NCBI GenBank assembly: GCA_965197385.1
Contig: CBDANA010000005.1
Coordinates: forward strand, 62,001 to 126,000
DNA from: G963667915 sp965197385
GTDB lineage: Bacteria; Acidobacteriota; Vicinamibacteria; Vicinamibacterales; UBA823
DNA length: 64,000 bases
Reading direction: 5' to 3'
Made by a program: the position numbers and the translations under genes. The first letter of the stretch is position 1; each line of letters begins with the position of its first letter. Positions 6,738 through 16,223 of this stretch are shown here, piece after piece. The notes below the pieces were generated by a model. It was not told the DNA's origin. It ran no database searches and saw only the letters and a program-made list of their open reading frames with translations.

Positions 6738-9455
6738 CTACGGCTCGCGCGCCTGCAGCTCCTCGAACCAGTTGAGGACGACCTCGATGTGGGGCTCGGT
6801 GACGTCGGGGTCGTCGGCAACCATGAGGAACTCCTCGCCGTCGGCCGCGACGTCGTAATTGCGGGAAAAGTCGTCGGCGAGGAAATCTCCCTCGAACAGC
6901 AGCATCGGCGCTCCGGCCGTCAGTTCGGCGCCGCTCTCGATCTCCACGGCGATCATCTGTGTGCCGCTTCGGTAGACGAGTTCCCGGCCGTCCTTCGCCC
7001 ACCGGGGCTCGGTGCCGCCGTCGGGCGAGATCTGCGTCTTACCGCCCGGTCCGGGGTAGGCCTGGACGTAGATCTCGAAGCGGCCGGACTCGTTCGATTG
7101 ATAGGCCACCCAGCGGCCGTCGGGCGAGAACTGCGGCTCGGTTTCGTTGAACGGCGTCCGCACGAACGGCTGGAGCTCGCCCCCTTCTTCCAGCGGCAGG
7201 ATCCAGATGTCGCCGCTCGTCTCGGGATGACTTTCCCGAAACGCGAGCAACGCGTCATCCGGTGACAGTGACTTCGCGAACTTATCGAACTGGGTCACGT
7301 ACAGCTCCTCGGCCTCGCCGCTGCCGTCCGATGCGGTCCAGAAGAGGTCGAATGCCGGGCCGCCTACTTCCGAGGTGAACAGGAGCCGGTCGCCGTCGGA
7401 GGTCCAGACCGGGCTGTCGTCGAGGCCTTCGGTGAAGGTCACCTTGGTCAACGTGTCGCGCTCCAGCTCAAGGATCCAGATGTCCGATCGTTCGTCCTCG
7501 ATCCGTACGGCAACCCGTTGGCCGTCCGGCGACAGTTCCGGCTGTGCATACCGTCGGCGTTCCTCAGTTGCCGGGCGGAGTGTTCCGTCGCGGCCGACCC
7601 AGACGAGCATCTGGTCGGCCGAGAGCGCCGACGCCGGAACGTAGGCGAATGCGCCGTCGTCCGAAAAACTGAACTGCGAGTTGGCGTCCCGACCGAAGAC
7701 GACATCTTCGAGGACCGGCGTGGCCGGACCGGTCACCTCGAGCGCCGCCAGATCGAACGGCGCGGCCATCAGCGTGTTCGACTGTGTCGGGTAGATCAGA
7801 TGACTGGTCGGGACGTACCGGACGAAGGTTGCGGCTTCAAGTATCGTCCGTCGCTCCCCGGTCGAGAGTGTCAGAATCTCCGTCCAGCTGTTCTCGAGCG
7901 GTGAGACGTACACCGTGAACAGCACCGAGTCATCGTCCGGCAGGAGCTGCGGGAACCAGTGGCCGAGCTCGCCGGCCGCCGCGTCCGGCGTCGTCAACAC
8001 CTCCGGCTCGCCGCCGTTCGCCGAAACGCGGAGCACGCCGGTGGAATAGGTCGGCGAGTACACGATGGTGTCGTCCGGCCCCCAGTCACCCGAGTACCCG
8101 CCAACATCCCCTTTGTCGACGATCGTGATAGGCGACCCTCCATTCAGAGGAGCCTTCTTGAGCTGGGTGCCGGCATAGAAGGCGACCCACTGGCCGTCGG
8201 GCGAGAAGAACGGGTCGCTCGCGCCGTCGCTGCCCTCGACTATGGTCGCTTCCAGCTCGTCCATCTCGCGGATGTACAGCCGGGCGCTTTCCCCTTGCCC
8301 CGTCGTGAATGCGAGCCGGGACCCGTCATCGGACAGCGCGACATTGGCCGATGTCGACGGCGACAGGGAGGTCTCGGCCGGGATGGCCACGGACAGCCGC
8401 GTGACGCGCTGGTCGGGTTCGGGACGCGTCAGGTTCCAGGTCAGGACGCCGGCGGTGACAATTGCGATACCGGCGACCGCCCACGGCAGGACGCGCCGCC
8501 AGGTTGGCGGCGGTGCGACCTCCGTTTCGTCGGTCGTCGCCGCGAGAACGTCGTCCAGCTCGAGCCGCGCCGACCCGATGTGCGGCAGGCGCCGCTTCGC
8601 GTCTTTCTCCAGACAGAGCCGCAGCAGCTTCCGGACGCCGAGCGGAGTCTGCGCTGGCAATGATGGCCAATCGACGTCGGCGCGCAGGACGGCGGCCAGG
8701 GTGTCGCTGATCGTCTGGCCGGCGAAGACCTGGGTGCCGCTCAGCATCTCGAAGAGGACGGCGCCGAATGCCCAGATGTCGGTCCGCCGGTCCAGGCGCG
8801 CGCCGCGTGCCTGCTCCGGGCTCATGTAGGCCGGCGTCCCGAGGATGACACCCGCCTGGGTCCCCATCGCCGTGATCGTCGGTGAGCTGCTGTCCGCATC
8901 CTCGGCCCGCTCGATCGCACTGTCGTCGGAGAGCGCCTTCGCGAGGCCGAAATCCAGTACTTTCACCGCGCCGTCTGACATCACCTTGATGTTCGTCGGC
9001 TTCAGGTCGCGATGGATAATCCCCTTATCGTGCGCCGTCTCGAGCGCGTCGGCGAGCTGCCGCGCGACGTGGATCGATTCGTCGATCGACAGGCCGCGCT
9101 GCCAGCCGTTCCAGTCGGCCTTGCCCATCGAGAGCGACCCGTGCGCGATGCACTCGGAGAGCGTCGGTCCCTCGACCAGCTCGAGGACCAAGGCGAGCAC
9201 GCCTTCGCTCTTGTCTTCCTCCAGGCCGTAGATGGCGGCGATGTTCGGGTGGTTGAGCGACGCCAGGACCTGCGCCTCGCGCCGGAAGCGGGCCAGCCGC
9301 TCCGGATCGGCGGCCAGCTGGGCCGGCAGCACCTTCAGCGCGACGTCGCGGGACAGCGAGGCGTCGTGCGCCCGGTAGACCTCACCCATGCCGCCGGCGG
9401 CGATGTGGGCCGTGACCTCGTACGGGCCGACACGAGTTCCTGGCGTAAGCCGCAT
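6738..9455 (-). CDS. membrane Ser/Thr protein kinase with TolB/PD40-type beta-propeller sensor
   Basis: A 905-residue protein. Residues 10-300 form a Hanks-type kinase with GGMGEVY (21-27), catalytic Lys41 (VALKVL), HRDLKPTN (148-155), DFG (168-170) and GTPAYMSPEQARG. A transmembrane helix (VLPWAVAGIAIVTAGVLTW) follows near residue 340. The extracytoplasmic half carries many WD40-like/PD40 blades such as FFSPDGQWVAFY, LSPDGQRVAVRI and FSPDGRWVAYQSNESG. This architecture is typical of Acidobacteriota: the propeller presumably senses a ligand and the kinase phosphorylates cytosolic targets. TATAAT (9472-9467 on the minus strand) lies 11 nt before the ATG. All catalytic residues are present. Confidence 0.93.
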   Translation of the reverse strand: MRLTPGTRVGPYEVTAHIAAGGMGEVYRAHDASLSRDVALKVLPAQLAADPERLARFRREAQVLASLNHPNIAAIYGLEEDKSEGVLALVLELVEGPTLSECIAHGSLSMGKADWNGWQRGLSIDESIHVARQLADALETAHDKGIIHRDLKPTNIKVMSDGAVKVLDFGLAKALSDDSAIERAEDADSSSPTITAMGTQAGVILGTPAYMSPEQARGARLDRRTDIWAFGAVLFEMLSGTQVFAGQTISDTLAAVLRADVDWPSLPAQTPLGVRKLLRLCLEKDAKRRLPHIGSARLELDDVLAATTDETEVAPPPTWRRVLPWAVAGIAIVTAGVLTWNLTRPEPDQRVTRLSVAIPAETSLSPSTSANVALSDDGSRLAFTTGQGESARLYIREMDELEATIVEGSDGASDPFFSPDGQWVAFYAGTQLKKAPLNGGSPITIVDKGDVGGYSGDWGPDDTIVYSPTYSTGVLRVSANGGEPEVLTTPDAAAGELGHWFPQLLPDDDSVLFTVYVSPLENSWTEILTLSTGERRTILEAATFVRYVPTSHLIYPTQSNTLMAAPFDLAALEVTGPATPVLEDVVFGRDANSQFSFSDDGAFAYVPASALSADQMLVWVGRDGTLRPATEERRRYAQPELSPDGQRVAVRIEDERSDIWILELERDTLTKVTFTEGLDDSPVWTSDGDRLLFTSEVGGPAFDLFWTASDGSGEAEELYVTQFDKFAKSLSPDDALLAFRESHPETSGDIWILPLEEGGELQPFVRTPFNETEPQFSPDGRWVAYQSNESGRFEIYVQAYPGPGGKTQISPDGGTEPRWAKDGRELVYRSGTQMIAVEIESGAELTAGAPMLLFEGDFLADDFSRNYDVAADGEEFLMVADDPDVTEPHIEVVLNWFEELQAREP

Positions 9456-9466
9456 GAGTACAGCCG

Positions 9467-9472
9467 ATTATA
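9467..9472 (-). promoter_or_regulatory. -10 box (TATAAT) of the kinase gene
   Basis: TATAAT followed by CGGCTG and the ATG at 9455 gives a very short leader with no evident Shine-Dalgarno. A similar TATAAT/CGGCT arrangement precedes the truncated kinase at 60308. Confidence 0.45.
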
Positions 9473-9548
9473 TAGAAGAGAGCATGATCGTATTACAGAA
9501 TGAGCGTCTACCGATTTCGCCCCGTCAGCGTTTCCAGTGAGGGAGCCC

Positions 9549-10901
9549 ATGACCATCCGCCGCACGTTCGTCTGGTCCGCCGTCGTCGCCATAGCCCTCG
9601 CCCTGCCGTCTGCCGACGCCACGACGCAGTGGACGGCCGAGAAGCCGGGCAGCGACAATATCACTGTCCTGTCGCACCTGCCGCTCGGCCCGCGGTTGAG
9701 CGTATCGGACATCGACCTCGAGCAGGAGCTGGATCGGCCCTACGCCTACGTCGGCCGGATGGTGTACGGCTTCGAGGGAGACAAGGGGATCGACATCATC
9801 GACCTGCACGATCCGACGAATCCGAAGCGGATCTACACCTGGCGGATTGAAGACCAGGATCTGCACCTCGGCACCGGCGGCATGGACGTGAAGCACTTTA
9901 AGTGGAACGACCGCTACTACGTCGTACAGTCGCTCCAGTTCCGCCAGGGCGGCCCCGATCCGGATCTGGGCGGCGTCGTCCTCGACGTGACTGGCCTGCC
10001 CGATCCGAGCGCCGTGAAGGAAGTGGCGCGCATTCGATCGCCCGACACGCCGGGCGGATTCCACAACATCTTCGTCTACAAGCACAGCAACGGCCGGGTG
10101 CTGCTGATCACCACCGTGTCTGGCCCGTTCGCGCACGTCTACGACCTGGGTTACGTCGTCGAAGGCTTTAAGGACGACGCGCTCGTCGCGAAGATCCCGG
10201 TGCCGGACACGACGAGCGAGCGCCGCGGCTACCATGACTTCTACGCCGGGTATCATCCCGACAGCGGTGAGGATCGGTTCTACGGCGGCGGCACGGGCGG
10301 CTACTACGTCTACAACATCACTGATCTGGAAGAGCCCGAGCTGCTCGTGACGCTTACCGGCATCAGCGGCGTCCAGCGCGGGCATACGTTCACGCCGACG
10401 CCGGACGGACGCTACGTCGTGGCGGAGACGGAGTATCAGTACGCGCCGCTCCGAATCTTCGACCTGGAGCCAGCGTTCGAAAGTGACGTCAAGAACATCC
10501 GCAGGCCGATTTCGGCATGGACGGCCGACTGGCAGCACCTCGCGCACAACCACGAGATCCGCTGGCCGTACGTCTTCGTGTCGGGCTACCTCGACGGACT
10601 GCAGATCTTTAGCCTGATGGACCCGGAGAACCCGGTGACGGTCGGCTACTACGACACCTACACCGGACCGCCGAACAAGGTCTGTTACTCGCAGTTCAAC
10701 GGCGCGTTCGGCGTCGACGTGCGCAATGCCGACGGCCTGATCGTCGTGAGCGACATGACGACCGGCTTCTGGGCGTTCCGCATGGAAGGGTTCTCCGGTT
10801 GGAACGGCGCCGACTGGGGCATGCCGGACGTCTCGAGCGCCCAGAAGTGGGACGAGATACTGGGTGAGCTGCCGGCCGGCAGCTCCAGAGGCAGCCGGTG
10901 A
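9549..10901 (+). CDS. LVIVD-repeat beta-propeller protein, exported
   Basis: A 450-residue protein with a signal peptide (TFVWSAVVAIALALPSADA) and LVIVD-type blades: GIDIIDLHDPTNPKRIYTW, GVVLDVTGLPDPSAVKEVAR, GYYVYNITDLEEPELL, GLQIFSLMDPENPVTVGYY. The frame is open from 9537, but the GTG there is part of the GAGGGAG ribosome site for the ATG at 9549. It ends with a 4-nt overlap (GTGA) with the next gene and heads a three-gene operon with a small secreted protein and a multicopper oxidase. Propellers of this family are extracellular scaffolds; activity is unknown. Confidence 0.85.
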   Translation: MTIRRTFVWSAVVAIALALPSADATTQWTAEKPGSDNITVLSHLPLGPRLSVSDIDLEQELDRPYAYVGRMVYGFEGDKGIDIIDLHDPTNPKRIYTWRIEDQDLHLGTGGMDVKHFKWNDRYYVVQSLQFRQGGPDPDLGGVVLDVTGLPDPSAVKEVARIRSPDTPGGFHNIFVYKHSNGRVLLITTVSGPFAHVYDLGYVVEGFKDDALVAKIPVPDTTSERRGYHDFYAGYHPDSGEDRFYGGGTGGYYVYNITDLEEPELLVTLTGISGVQRGHTFTPTPDGRYVVAETEYQYAPLRIFDLEPAFESDVKNIRRPISAWTADWQHLAHNHEIRWPYVFVSGYLDGLQIFSLMDPENPVTVGYYDTYTGPPNKVCYSQFNGAFGVDVRNADGLIVVSDMTTGFWAFRMEGFSGWNGADWGMPDVSSAQKWDEILGELPAGSSRGSR

Positions 10902-11494
10902 GGTTTGCGGCTGCGGTAGCGCTGGCGTGTGCGGCAGCGCTCTCAATGGGCGCGACATTGGGCGCCGCCGTCCCGTCGACCGCGGGTGTGGTGGACGGCG
11001 CGGTGGACGGTCTGACGCCGTGCAGCGCGGTCATCACTGCGCCGTCGCTACCGTCGCAGTACTACGGCATCGAGATGGTGACGACGCGGCGCGTGCCGGG
11101 CACCGGTCGGGCGACAGGCGCGGGAACGGTGGCCTTTGCCCGGTCACCCTTCGGCGTCGCCGTCTCGCCGCGCGGCAGCTACGTCTACGACCTGTCGCTG
11201 TCAGTCGATCGCATCAAGGCCCCGCGTCACGGCGCCTACACCGCCTGGGCCGCTGCGCCTGATCTCGACGACGTCGTCAGACTTGGTGTGCTCGAGGCGG
11301 GCCAGATGGTGTCGGGCCGCGTCGACTGGAACAAGTTCCTCGTGCTCGTGACGCTCGAGCCGTCGGCCGAGCCGACCGACCGCTGGCACGGTCCGGTTAT
11401 CATGCGCGGGATGTCGCGTTCCGGCATGATGCATACGCTGGCCGGCCACGGCCCCTACGAGTACGAGCCCTGCCTGAAGTACGGCTTCAAGTGA
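10898..11494 (+). CDS. small secreted protein of unknown function in the multicopper oxidase operon
   Basis: A 198-residue protein, GTG start overlapping the previous stop. It has a signal peptide (AVALACAAALSMGATLGAA) and a mature region without a domain I recognise; GAYTAWAAAPDLDDVVRLGV and WNKFLVLVTLEPS look like an immunoglobulin-like or anti-sigma-K-like beta fold, a weak impression only. It has Cys near both ends of the mature chain, Met/His near the C-terminus (MSRSGMMHTLAGHG) and a 4-nt overlap with the oxidase gene. A role in copper handling or folding of the oxidase is possible from context but unproven. Confidence 0.7.
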   Translation: MRFAAAVALACAAALSMGATLGAAVPSTAGVVDGAVDGLTPCSAVITAPSLPSQYYGIEMVTTRRVPGTGRATGAGTVAFARSPFGVAVSPRGSYVYDLSLSVDRIKAPRHGAYTAWAAAPDLDDVVRLGVLEAGQMVSGRVDWNKFLVLVTLEPSAEPTDRWHGPVIMRGMSRSGMMHTLAGHGPYEYEPCLKYGFK

Positions 11495-13311
11495 TTCTCG
11501 CTCGCACGGCGCCCGCATCGCGGTCGTCGTGTTGTCCCCGCTTCCCGGCGCTCGTGCTGTTGGTTCTCTGTGCCGGCGCGACGCCGGCGCTCGCCCAGCC
11601 GGTGCGCCCGGCGCAGCCGGCCCCGGCCGAGCTGCCCCAGCTGCCGATGGCTGCTGGCGACATGGAGCCAATGGGCCACGACTAGATGAACATGGGCCTG
11701 GCCGAGGTCCTCGGCGATGGCATTGTCGCGTGGCGGATGCCGCCGATGGACGCGCCGATGCCGCCGCTGCCCGGCATCGAGGGGGCCGTGCCCGTAGTCG
11801 GTCCGTTCCTGGCCATGGGCGACGCCGACCCGAGCGACTATCCGGAAGCGCGGCCTGGCGAGATCGTCGAGCTGGCCGATAGCGAGACGCTCGACCTGAC
11901 GGCGTCGATCGTCCGGCGAACGATCAACGGCAAGACCTTCTTGATGTACGGCTACAACGGCCAGTACCCCGGGCCGCTCATCAAGGTGGCGCGCGGCTCG
12001 ACGGTCATCGTCAACTTCACGAACGAGATCGAGATGCCGACCACCGTGCACTGGCACGGGTTGCGCCTCGACAACCGGTTCGACGGCGTGCCGGGTGTGA
12101 CGCAGCCGCCAGTGCTCGTCGGCGACTCGTTCACGTACGAAATCTACTTCCGCGACACCGGCATCTACTGGTACCACCCGCACATGCGGGAGGACATTCA
12201 GCAGGATCTCGGGCTTTACGGCAACATCCTGGTCACGCCGCCCGAGACCGACTACTACGGTCGGGTGAACCGGGATGAGGTCATCATCCTCGACGATATT
12301 CTCATGGACGGGCAGGGGCCGATCCCGTGGGGCGACCGGGCGCCCAGCCACGCGCTGATGGGGCGGTTCGGTAACGTGATGCTGGTGAACGGCGCAACCG
12401 GCTACCACCTGGAAGTGGATCGCGGGGACGTGGTGCGGTTTTACATCACCAACGTCGCCAACTCTCGGACGTTCAACATGGTGTTCGGCGGCGCGCGCGT
12501 GAAGGTCGTGGCCTCGGATGTCAGCAAGTTCGAGCGCGAGGAATGGGTGACCAGCGTCGTCATCGCACCCGCCGAACGCTACGTCGTCGAGGTCAGGTTC
12601 GACGAGCCAGGCGAGATCGAGCTGACCAATTCGATCCAGGCGATCGACGACTTCATGGGCGAGTTCTACTATCAGCTCAAGACACTCGGCCGGGTGACCG
12701 TGCGCGAGACGGCCGCCGCCGAAGATCTCTCAGCCGAGTTTGGCACGCTCCGCGAGCACGCCGACGTCGTGGCCGACATCGATGCGTACCGGGACGCGTT
12801 CGATCGCGAGCCGGACCATCACCTCGAGCTGACGTTGCGCGTGAAGAACCTGCCGATGCCGGTCATGCGGGCGATGGAGTTCGAAGCCGGGCTCTACGCA
12901 CCGCCGCTGGAATGGAACGACGCCATGCCGATGATGAACTGGCTGTCAACCGCCGAGCAGGTCGAGTGGATTCTCCGTGACGCCGAGACCGGCGATGAGA
13001 ACATGGAGATCGACTGGCAGTTCACCGTTGGTGACGTCGTCAAGATCCGGATCTTCAACAATCCGGAGACGCTCCATCCGATGAACCACCCGATTCACCT
13101 CCACGGGCAGCGCTACCTCGTGCTGTCAATCGACGGCGTGCCGAATCAGAATCTGGTCTGGAAGGACACCGCCATCGTGCCGGTTGGATCGACGGTGGAC
13201 ATCCTGGCCGATATGACCAATCTCGGCGAGTGGATGCTGCACTGCCACATCGCCGAGCACCTCCATGCCGGGATGATGACGAGCTTCACGGTCAGCGAGC
13301 CGACGCAATAG
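11491..13311 (+). CDS. multicopper oxidase, with an in-frame amber codon near the N-terminus
   Basis: The frame starts at GTG 11491 (overlapping the previous stop), encodes a signal peptide (ALVLLVLCAGATPALAQ) and a Met/His-rich linker, meets TAG at 11683-11685 (PMGHD-stop-MNMG), and continues in the same frame for 541 residues. Copper sites are complete: TTVHWHG, GIYWYHPHM, HPMNHPIHLHG and LHCHIAEHLHAGMM. It should oxidise phenols, Cu(I) or another reductant with O2 in the periplasm. Starting at ATG 11686 gives a protein with no signal peptide and poor ribosome site, so the 5' segment probably belongs to it. The TAG is either a sequencing error, a mutation, or suppressed. Confidence 0.85.
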
Positions 13312-13428
13312 CGTCCGCTCGCTGACGGGCTCTCGACTCTGGGCTCCGGGCTCTCAGGTAACCATCCTAGAGCTCTGACCGTGGGGTTTCGAGCGAGCGC
13401 CGAAAGCCGAGCGCCGAAAGCCGAAAGA

Positions 13429-14943
13429 CTAGCGCGGGCCGCCCTTCCGGGCGACCACAATCAGGCCCAGACCCGGCCAGGGCAGGAAGCGGTCGACGAG
13501 CCGGAAAAGCGGCATCAGCAAGTCGAAGAGCTTGAGCTGCCATCGACTGAAGTCCCGACGGCCGGTGATGCGCCCGTTCCACCACCAAATGGGCATCGAG
13601 ACTCGGTTAAAGTCCTGCAGGTGCTCCACGGTGAAGCCGCTGGCCTCCAGTTCCTGCGTAAGCGCCAGTCGGTCGTAGCGGCACCGATGGCCAAGCCCTT
13701 CGTCCAGCGGTGAGTAGAGGCCAGGCCCCTGCGGCACGTAGATCACGGCACGCCCGCCCGGCTCCAGCGCCCGCGCGATATTCCGCAGCGCGACCATTGG
13801 ATCCTCGACGTGCTCCAGCACGTTGAGACAGACGACGGTGTCGAAGGCAGCCTCGTGGGGATCGAAAGACGACGGTACCTCCAGATCGACCCGGTCTACG
13901 CGGAGGTACGGCTTGGCGGCTTGCATGTTCTGGAGGTAGCGCAGATAGCTCTCGTTGATGTCGCTGGCGACGTAGCGCACGCGCGGAATGAGGTACTGCG
14001 TGATGTTCCCGATGCCGGCGCCGATTTCGAGCACCCGGTCGCCCACCCAGGGGCGCACCGCATCGGCGAACCAGCGGTTGAACCGCGGCGTGCGCTCCAA
14101 CAGGTTCAGGGCGCGGTGGCCCACCTCGTCCGCTCGATACAGATCGTCGATCAGCCAGAATCTGACAATCGTGACGAGCGCCTTGATGCCGTCCCGCCAG
14201 TTGATCTTCTTCCCTTCCCGGTAGGTCCGGCCGCGATAGCTGATCGGAACTTCGAAGACCTGGCAGTCCCGCTTGGCGATCTTGGCTGTGATCTCGACCT
14301 CAATGGCGAAGTCATTCGATCGGATCGGGATCGATTTGAGGAGCGACGCGCGAAACATCTTGTAGCAGGTCTCGACGTCGGTCAGGTTGAGGTCGGTGAA
14401 CATGTTGCTCAGGAAGGTCAGGATCCGATTACCGATCGTGTGGCGGAAGTACAGCACGCGACGCCGCGATCCGGCAGCGAATCGCGATCCGTAGACGACA
14501 TCGGCGCCGTCTTCGAGAAACGGCCGCACCAGCGCCGCCAGATCGCGTGGGTCGTATTCGAGGTCGGCGTCCTGAATGGCGATGAGATCGCTGGTTGCCG
14601 CGTCGATGCCGGTGCGTACGGCCGAGCCTTTGCCCTCGTTTCGCGCCTTGGCGATGAACTGGACGCGGTCTGGATGCTGCGCGGCGAAGCGCCGCGCGAT
14701 CGCCGTGGTGCCGTCCGTCGAGCCGTCGTCCACGACGATGATCTCGAGCCGGCCGATGCCCGGCGCCGACACGGCGAGCACCTGGGTGAGTAACTCTTCG
14801 ATGAGATGGCGCTCATTGAAGACCGGAATGATGATCGTGAGCACCGCCCCGGAGGGAAAGCTCTTACGCCACGCGTCCTCCCACGATCGCGATTGAGGGT
14901 GCTCGGGCGAAGCGGGTGTGGTCGTCGTCGTCGTCGTCATCAT
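13429..14943 (-). CDS. GT2 glycosyltransferase fused to a SAM methyltransferase
   Basis: A 504-residue two-domain protein. Residues 30-260: family-2 glycosyltransferase of the dolichol-phosphate-mannose-synthase type (TIIIPVFNERHLIEELL, VVDDGSTDGT, AIQDADLEYDP, VVYGSRF). Residues 310-450: class I methyltransferase (RVLEIGAGIGNITQYL, VASDINESYL, FDTVVCLNVLEHVEDP). The C-terminus ends in a hydrophobic stretch (FRLVDRFLPWPGLGLIVVA), suggesting membrane association. It probably attaches and methylates a polyprenyl-linked or surface glycan. The N-terminus is a short Thr run coded by ACG repeats; several adjacent ATG/GTG codons could serve as start. Confidence 0.88.
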   Translation of the reverse strand: MMTTTTTTTPASPEHPQSRSWEDAWRKSFPSGAVLTIIIPVFNERHLIEELLTQVLAVSAPGIGRLEIIVVDDGSTDGTTAIARRFAAQHPDRVQFIAKARNEGKGSAVRTGIDAATSDLIAIQDADLEYDPRDLAALVRPFLEDGADVVYGSRFAAGSRRRVLYFRHTIGNRILTFLSNMFTDLNLTDVETCYKMFRASLLKSIPIRSNDFAIEVEITAKIAKRDCQVFEVPISYRGRTYREGKKINWRDGIKALVTIVRFWLIDDLYRADEVGHRALNLLERTPRFNRWFADAVRPWVGDRVLEIGAGIGNITQYLIPRVRYVASDINESYLRYLQNMQAAKPYLRVDRVDLEVPSSFDPHEAAFDTVVCLNVLEHVEDPMVALRNIARALEPGGRAVIYVPQGPGLYSPLDEGLGHRCRYDRLALTQELEASGFTVEHLQDFNRVSMPIWWWNGRITGRRDFSRWQLKLFDLLMPLFRLVDRFLPWPGLGLIVVARKGGPR

Positions 14944-14964
14944 CACTGGCCATGTTGGATCGTA

Positions 14965-15440
14965 TCATTCGTGACGTTTCGCTGCCTCAACCCACGTCTT
15001 AAACATCGCCTCACCGAATAGCACGAAGTGGATTTCTTGCAGGCGGCCGGCATGCATCCGAACGGTGTCGACTGCGCTTCGCGCCGCCGCGTCGGCGGGG
15101 TAGCCGTAGACGCCGCAGGAAATGGCGGGGAAGGCAATCGTGGCTAGGCCGTGCGCATTCGCGAGGTCCAGCGACGCTTCGTAGGCGGCGCGCAGTAGCG
15201 GGGCCGACGCCTCGGCCGATCGATACAGCGGCCCGACGGTGTGGATGACGTAGCGCGCCGGCAGCCTGAAGCCCGGTGTCAGGCGCGCCTCGCCGGTCGG
15301 ACAGCGGACGCCCGGTCGTACCTCCGGAACGGCTCGGCACGCCTCGAGGAGCTCCGGGCCGGCGGCGCGGTGGATCGCGCCGTCCACGCCGCCGCCGCCA
15401 AGCATCCGCTCGTTTGCCGCGTTGACGATCGCGTCTGCCG
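14965..15440 (-). pseudogene. macro-domain ADP-ribose hydrolase truncated at its 5' end by an IS
   Basis: The frame reads ADAIVNAANERMLGGGGVDG, PARYVIHTVGPLY, ATIAFPAISCGVYGYP, the signature of macro-domain O-acetyl-ADP-ribose deacetylases (Asn of NAAN and the GGGGVDGAI loop are present). The first ~20 residues, normally ending in VD just before AIVNAAN, are replaced by transposase sequence at about 15440. Without its own start the gene is probably dead, although ATG 15405 would still give 146 residues lacking the ADP-ribose-binding Asn strand. Confidence 0.8.
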
Positions 15441-16103
15441 ATTATCCAACAGCACGTGGCCCAGAGACGCCAGCTTCGCCTCCTTCCCTTGGCCCTTCCG
15501 ATGCAGCATCGCCGCCGGATCAGTCGTCGACTGGTACGTGTCGTTGCGCCGCCGCTCGCCGTGGAAGTCGACCGTGGGATTCCCGGGGTCATCGGGGGGC
15601 GCGCGCGGCGCGGCGTCCCGGCATCGGAAGCTCTTCAGGCTGGCCCAGGCTTCCAACTGCGTCCCGTCCACCGTGAAATGCTCGTCCGAGAGCAGACCGG
15701 CCGCCCGGGCGTGGGCCTGGACCGCATCAACGAAGGCGGCCGCGCCATCCCCCGCCAGCAGCCGGTCACGATTCTTGGTAAACGTCGTGGGATGCCAGAC
15801 CGGGTCGTCCATATGCAAGCCGACGAACCAGCGGAACAGCAGGTTGTCGTTGAGCTCTTCCAGCAGCAGCCGTTCGCTCCGGATCGTGTACAGCACCTGC
15901 AGCAACAGGGCCCGCAACAATGGCTCAGGCGGGATCGACGGACGTCCCGTCTTGGCGTACAGGCCGGCGAACCTGCGCGACATCGTCTTCAGCGCGTGAT
16001 CCGTCAGCGCGCGGACCGCGCGGAGCGGAGGATCGGCCGGCACGCGCTGTTCCGGCGACCGGTAACTGAACATGTGATGGGTCTGCTCATCATGTCCGCG
16101 CAT
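15441..16103 (-). pseudogene. IS5/IS1182-type transposase, C-terminal half missing
   Basis: ATG 16103 with GGGAG about 8 nt upstream. The sequence contains RSPEQRVPADPPLRAVRAL, RRFAGLYAKTGRPSIPPE, LLFRWFVGLHMDDPVWHPTT and HFTVDGTQLEAWASLKSF (first catalytic Asp in VDGT) and ends at GHVLLDN, where the frame crosses into the macro-domain gene. The second half of the DDE domain is lost, so it is inactive. Confidence 0.85.
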
Positions 16104-16195
16104 GAGGTGGCTCCCTTCAGCAATATTGGGAGCATGGGAGTACGCCGGGATCGATCTGTCGATCCCATTCCACGGACTTTTTCAGCAGCCTGCTA
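15441..16195 (-). mobile_element. IS5-like insertion sequence remnant, one end only
   Basis: One end (about 16175-16195, reading GGACTTTTTCAGCAGCCTGCTAG on the plus strand in pieces) is of the type found at termini of this IS group. The element contains the first ~220 codons of a transposase; the remainder and the other terminus are gone, and the junction lies directly in the macro-domain gene. No target duplication can be defined. Confidence 0.7.
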
Positions 16196-16223
16196 GAGCC
16201 CTAGAGCCCAGAGCCCAGAGACA

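Noticed and set aside
11683..11685. Pyrrolysine at the TAG in the multicopper oxidase
   Set aside because: Nothing in the window suggests pyrrolysine use, and the segment is a variable linker rather than a catalytic position. An error or mutation is simpler.
14918..14943. Phase-variable repeat at the start of the glycosyltransferase gene
   Set aside because: The repeat unit is a triplet (ACG), so changes in number would not shift the frame.
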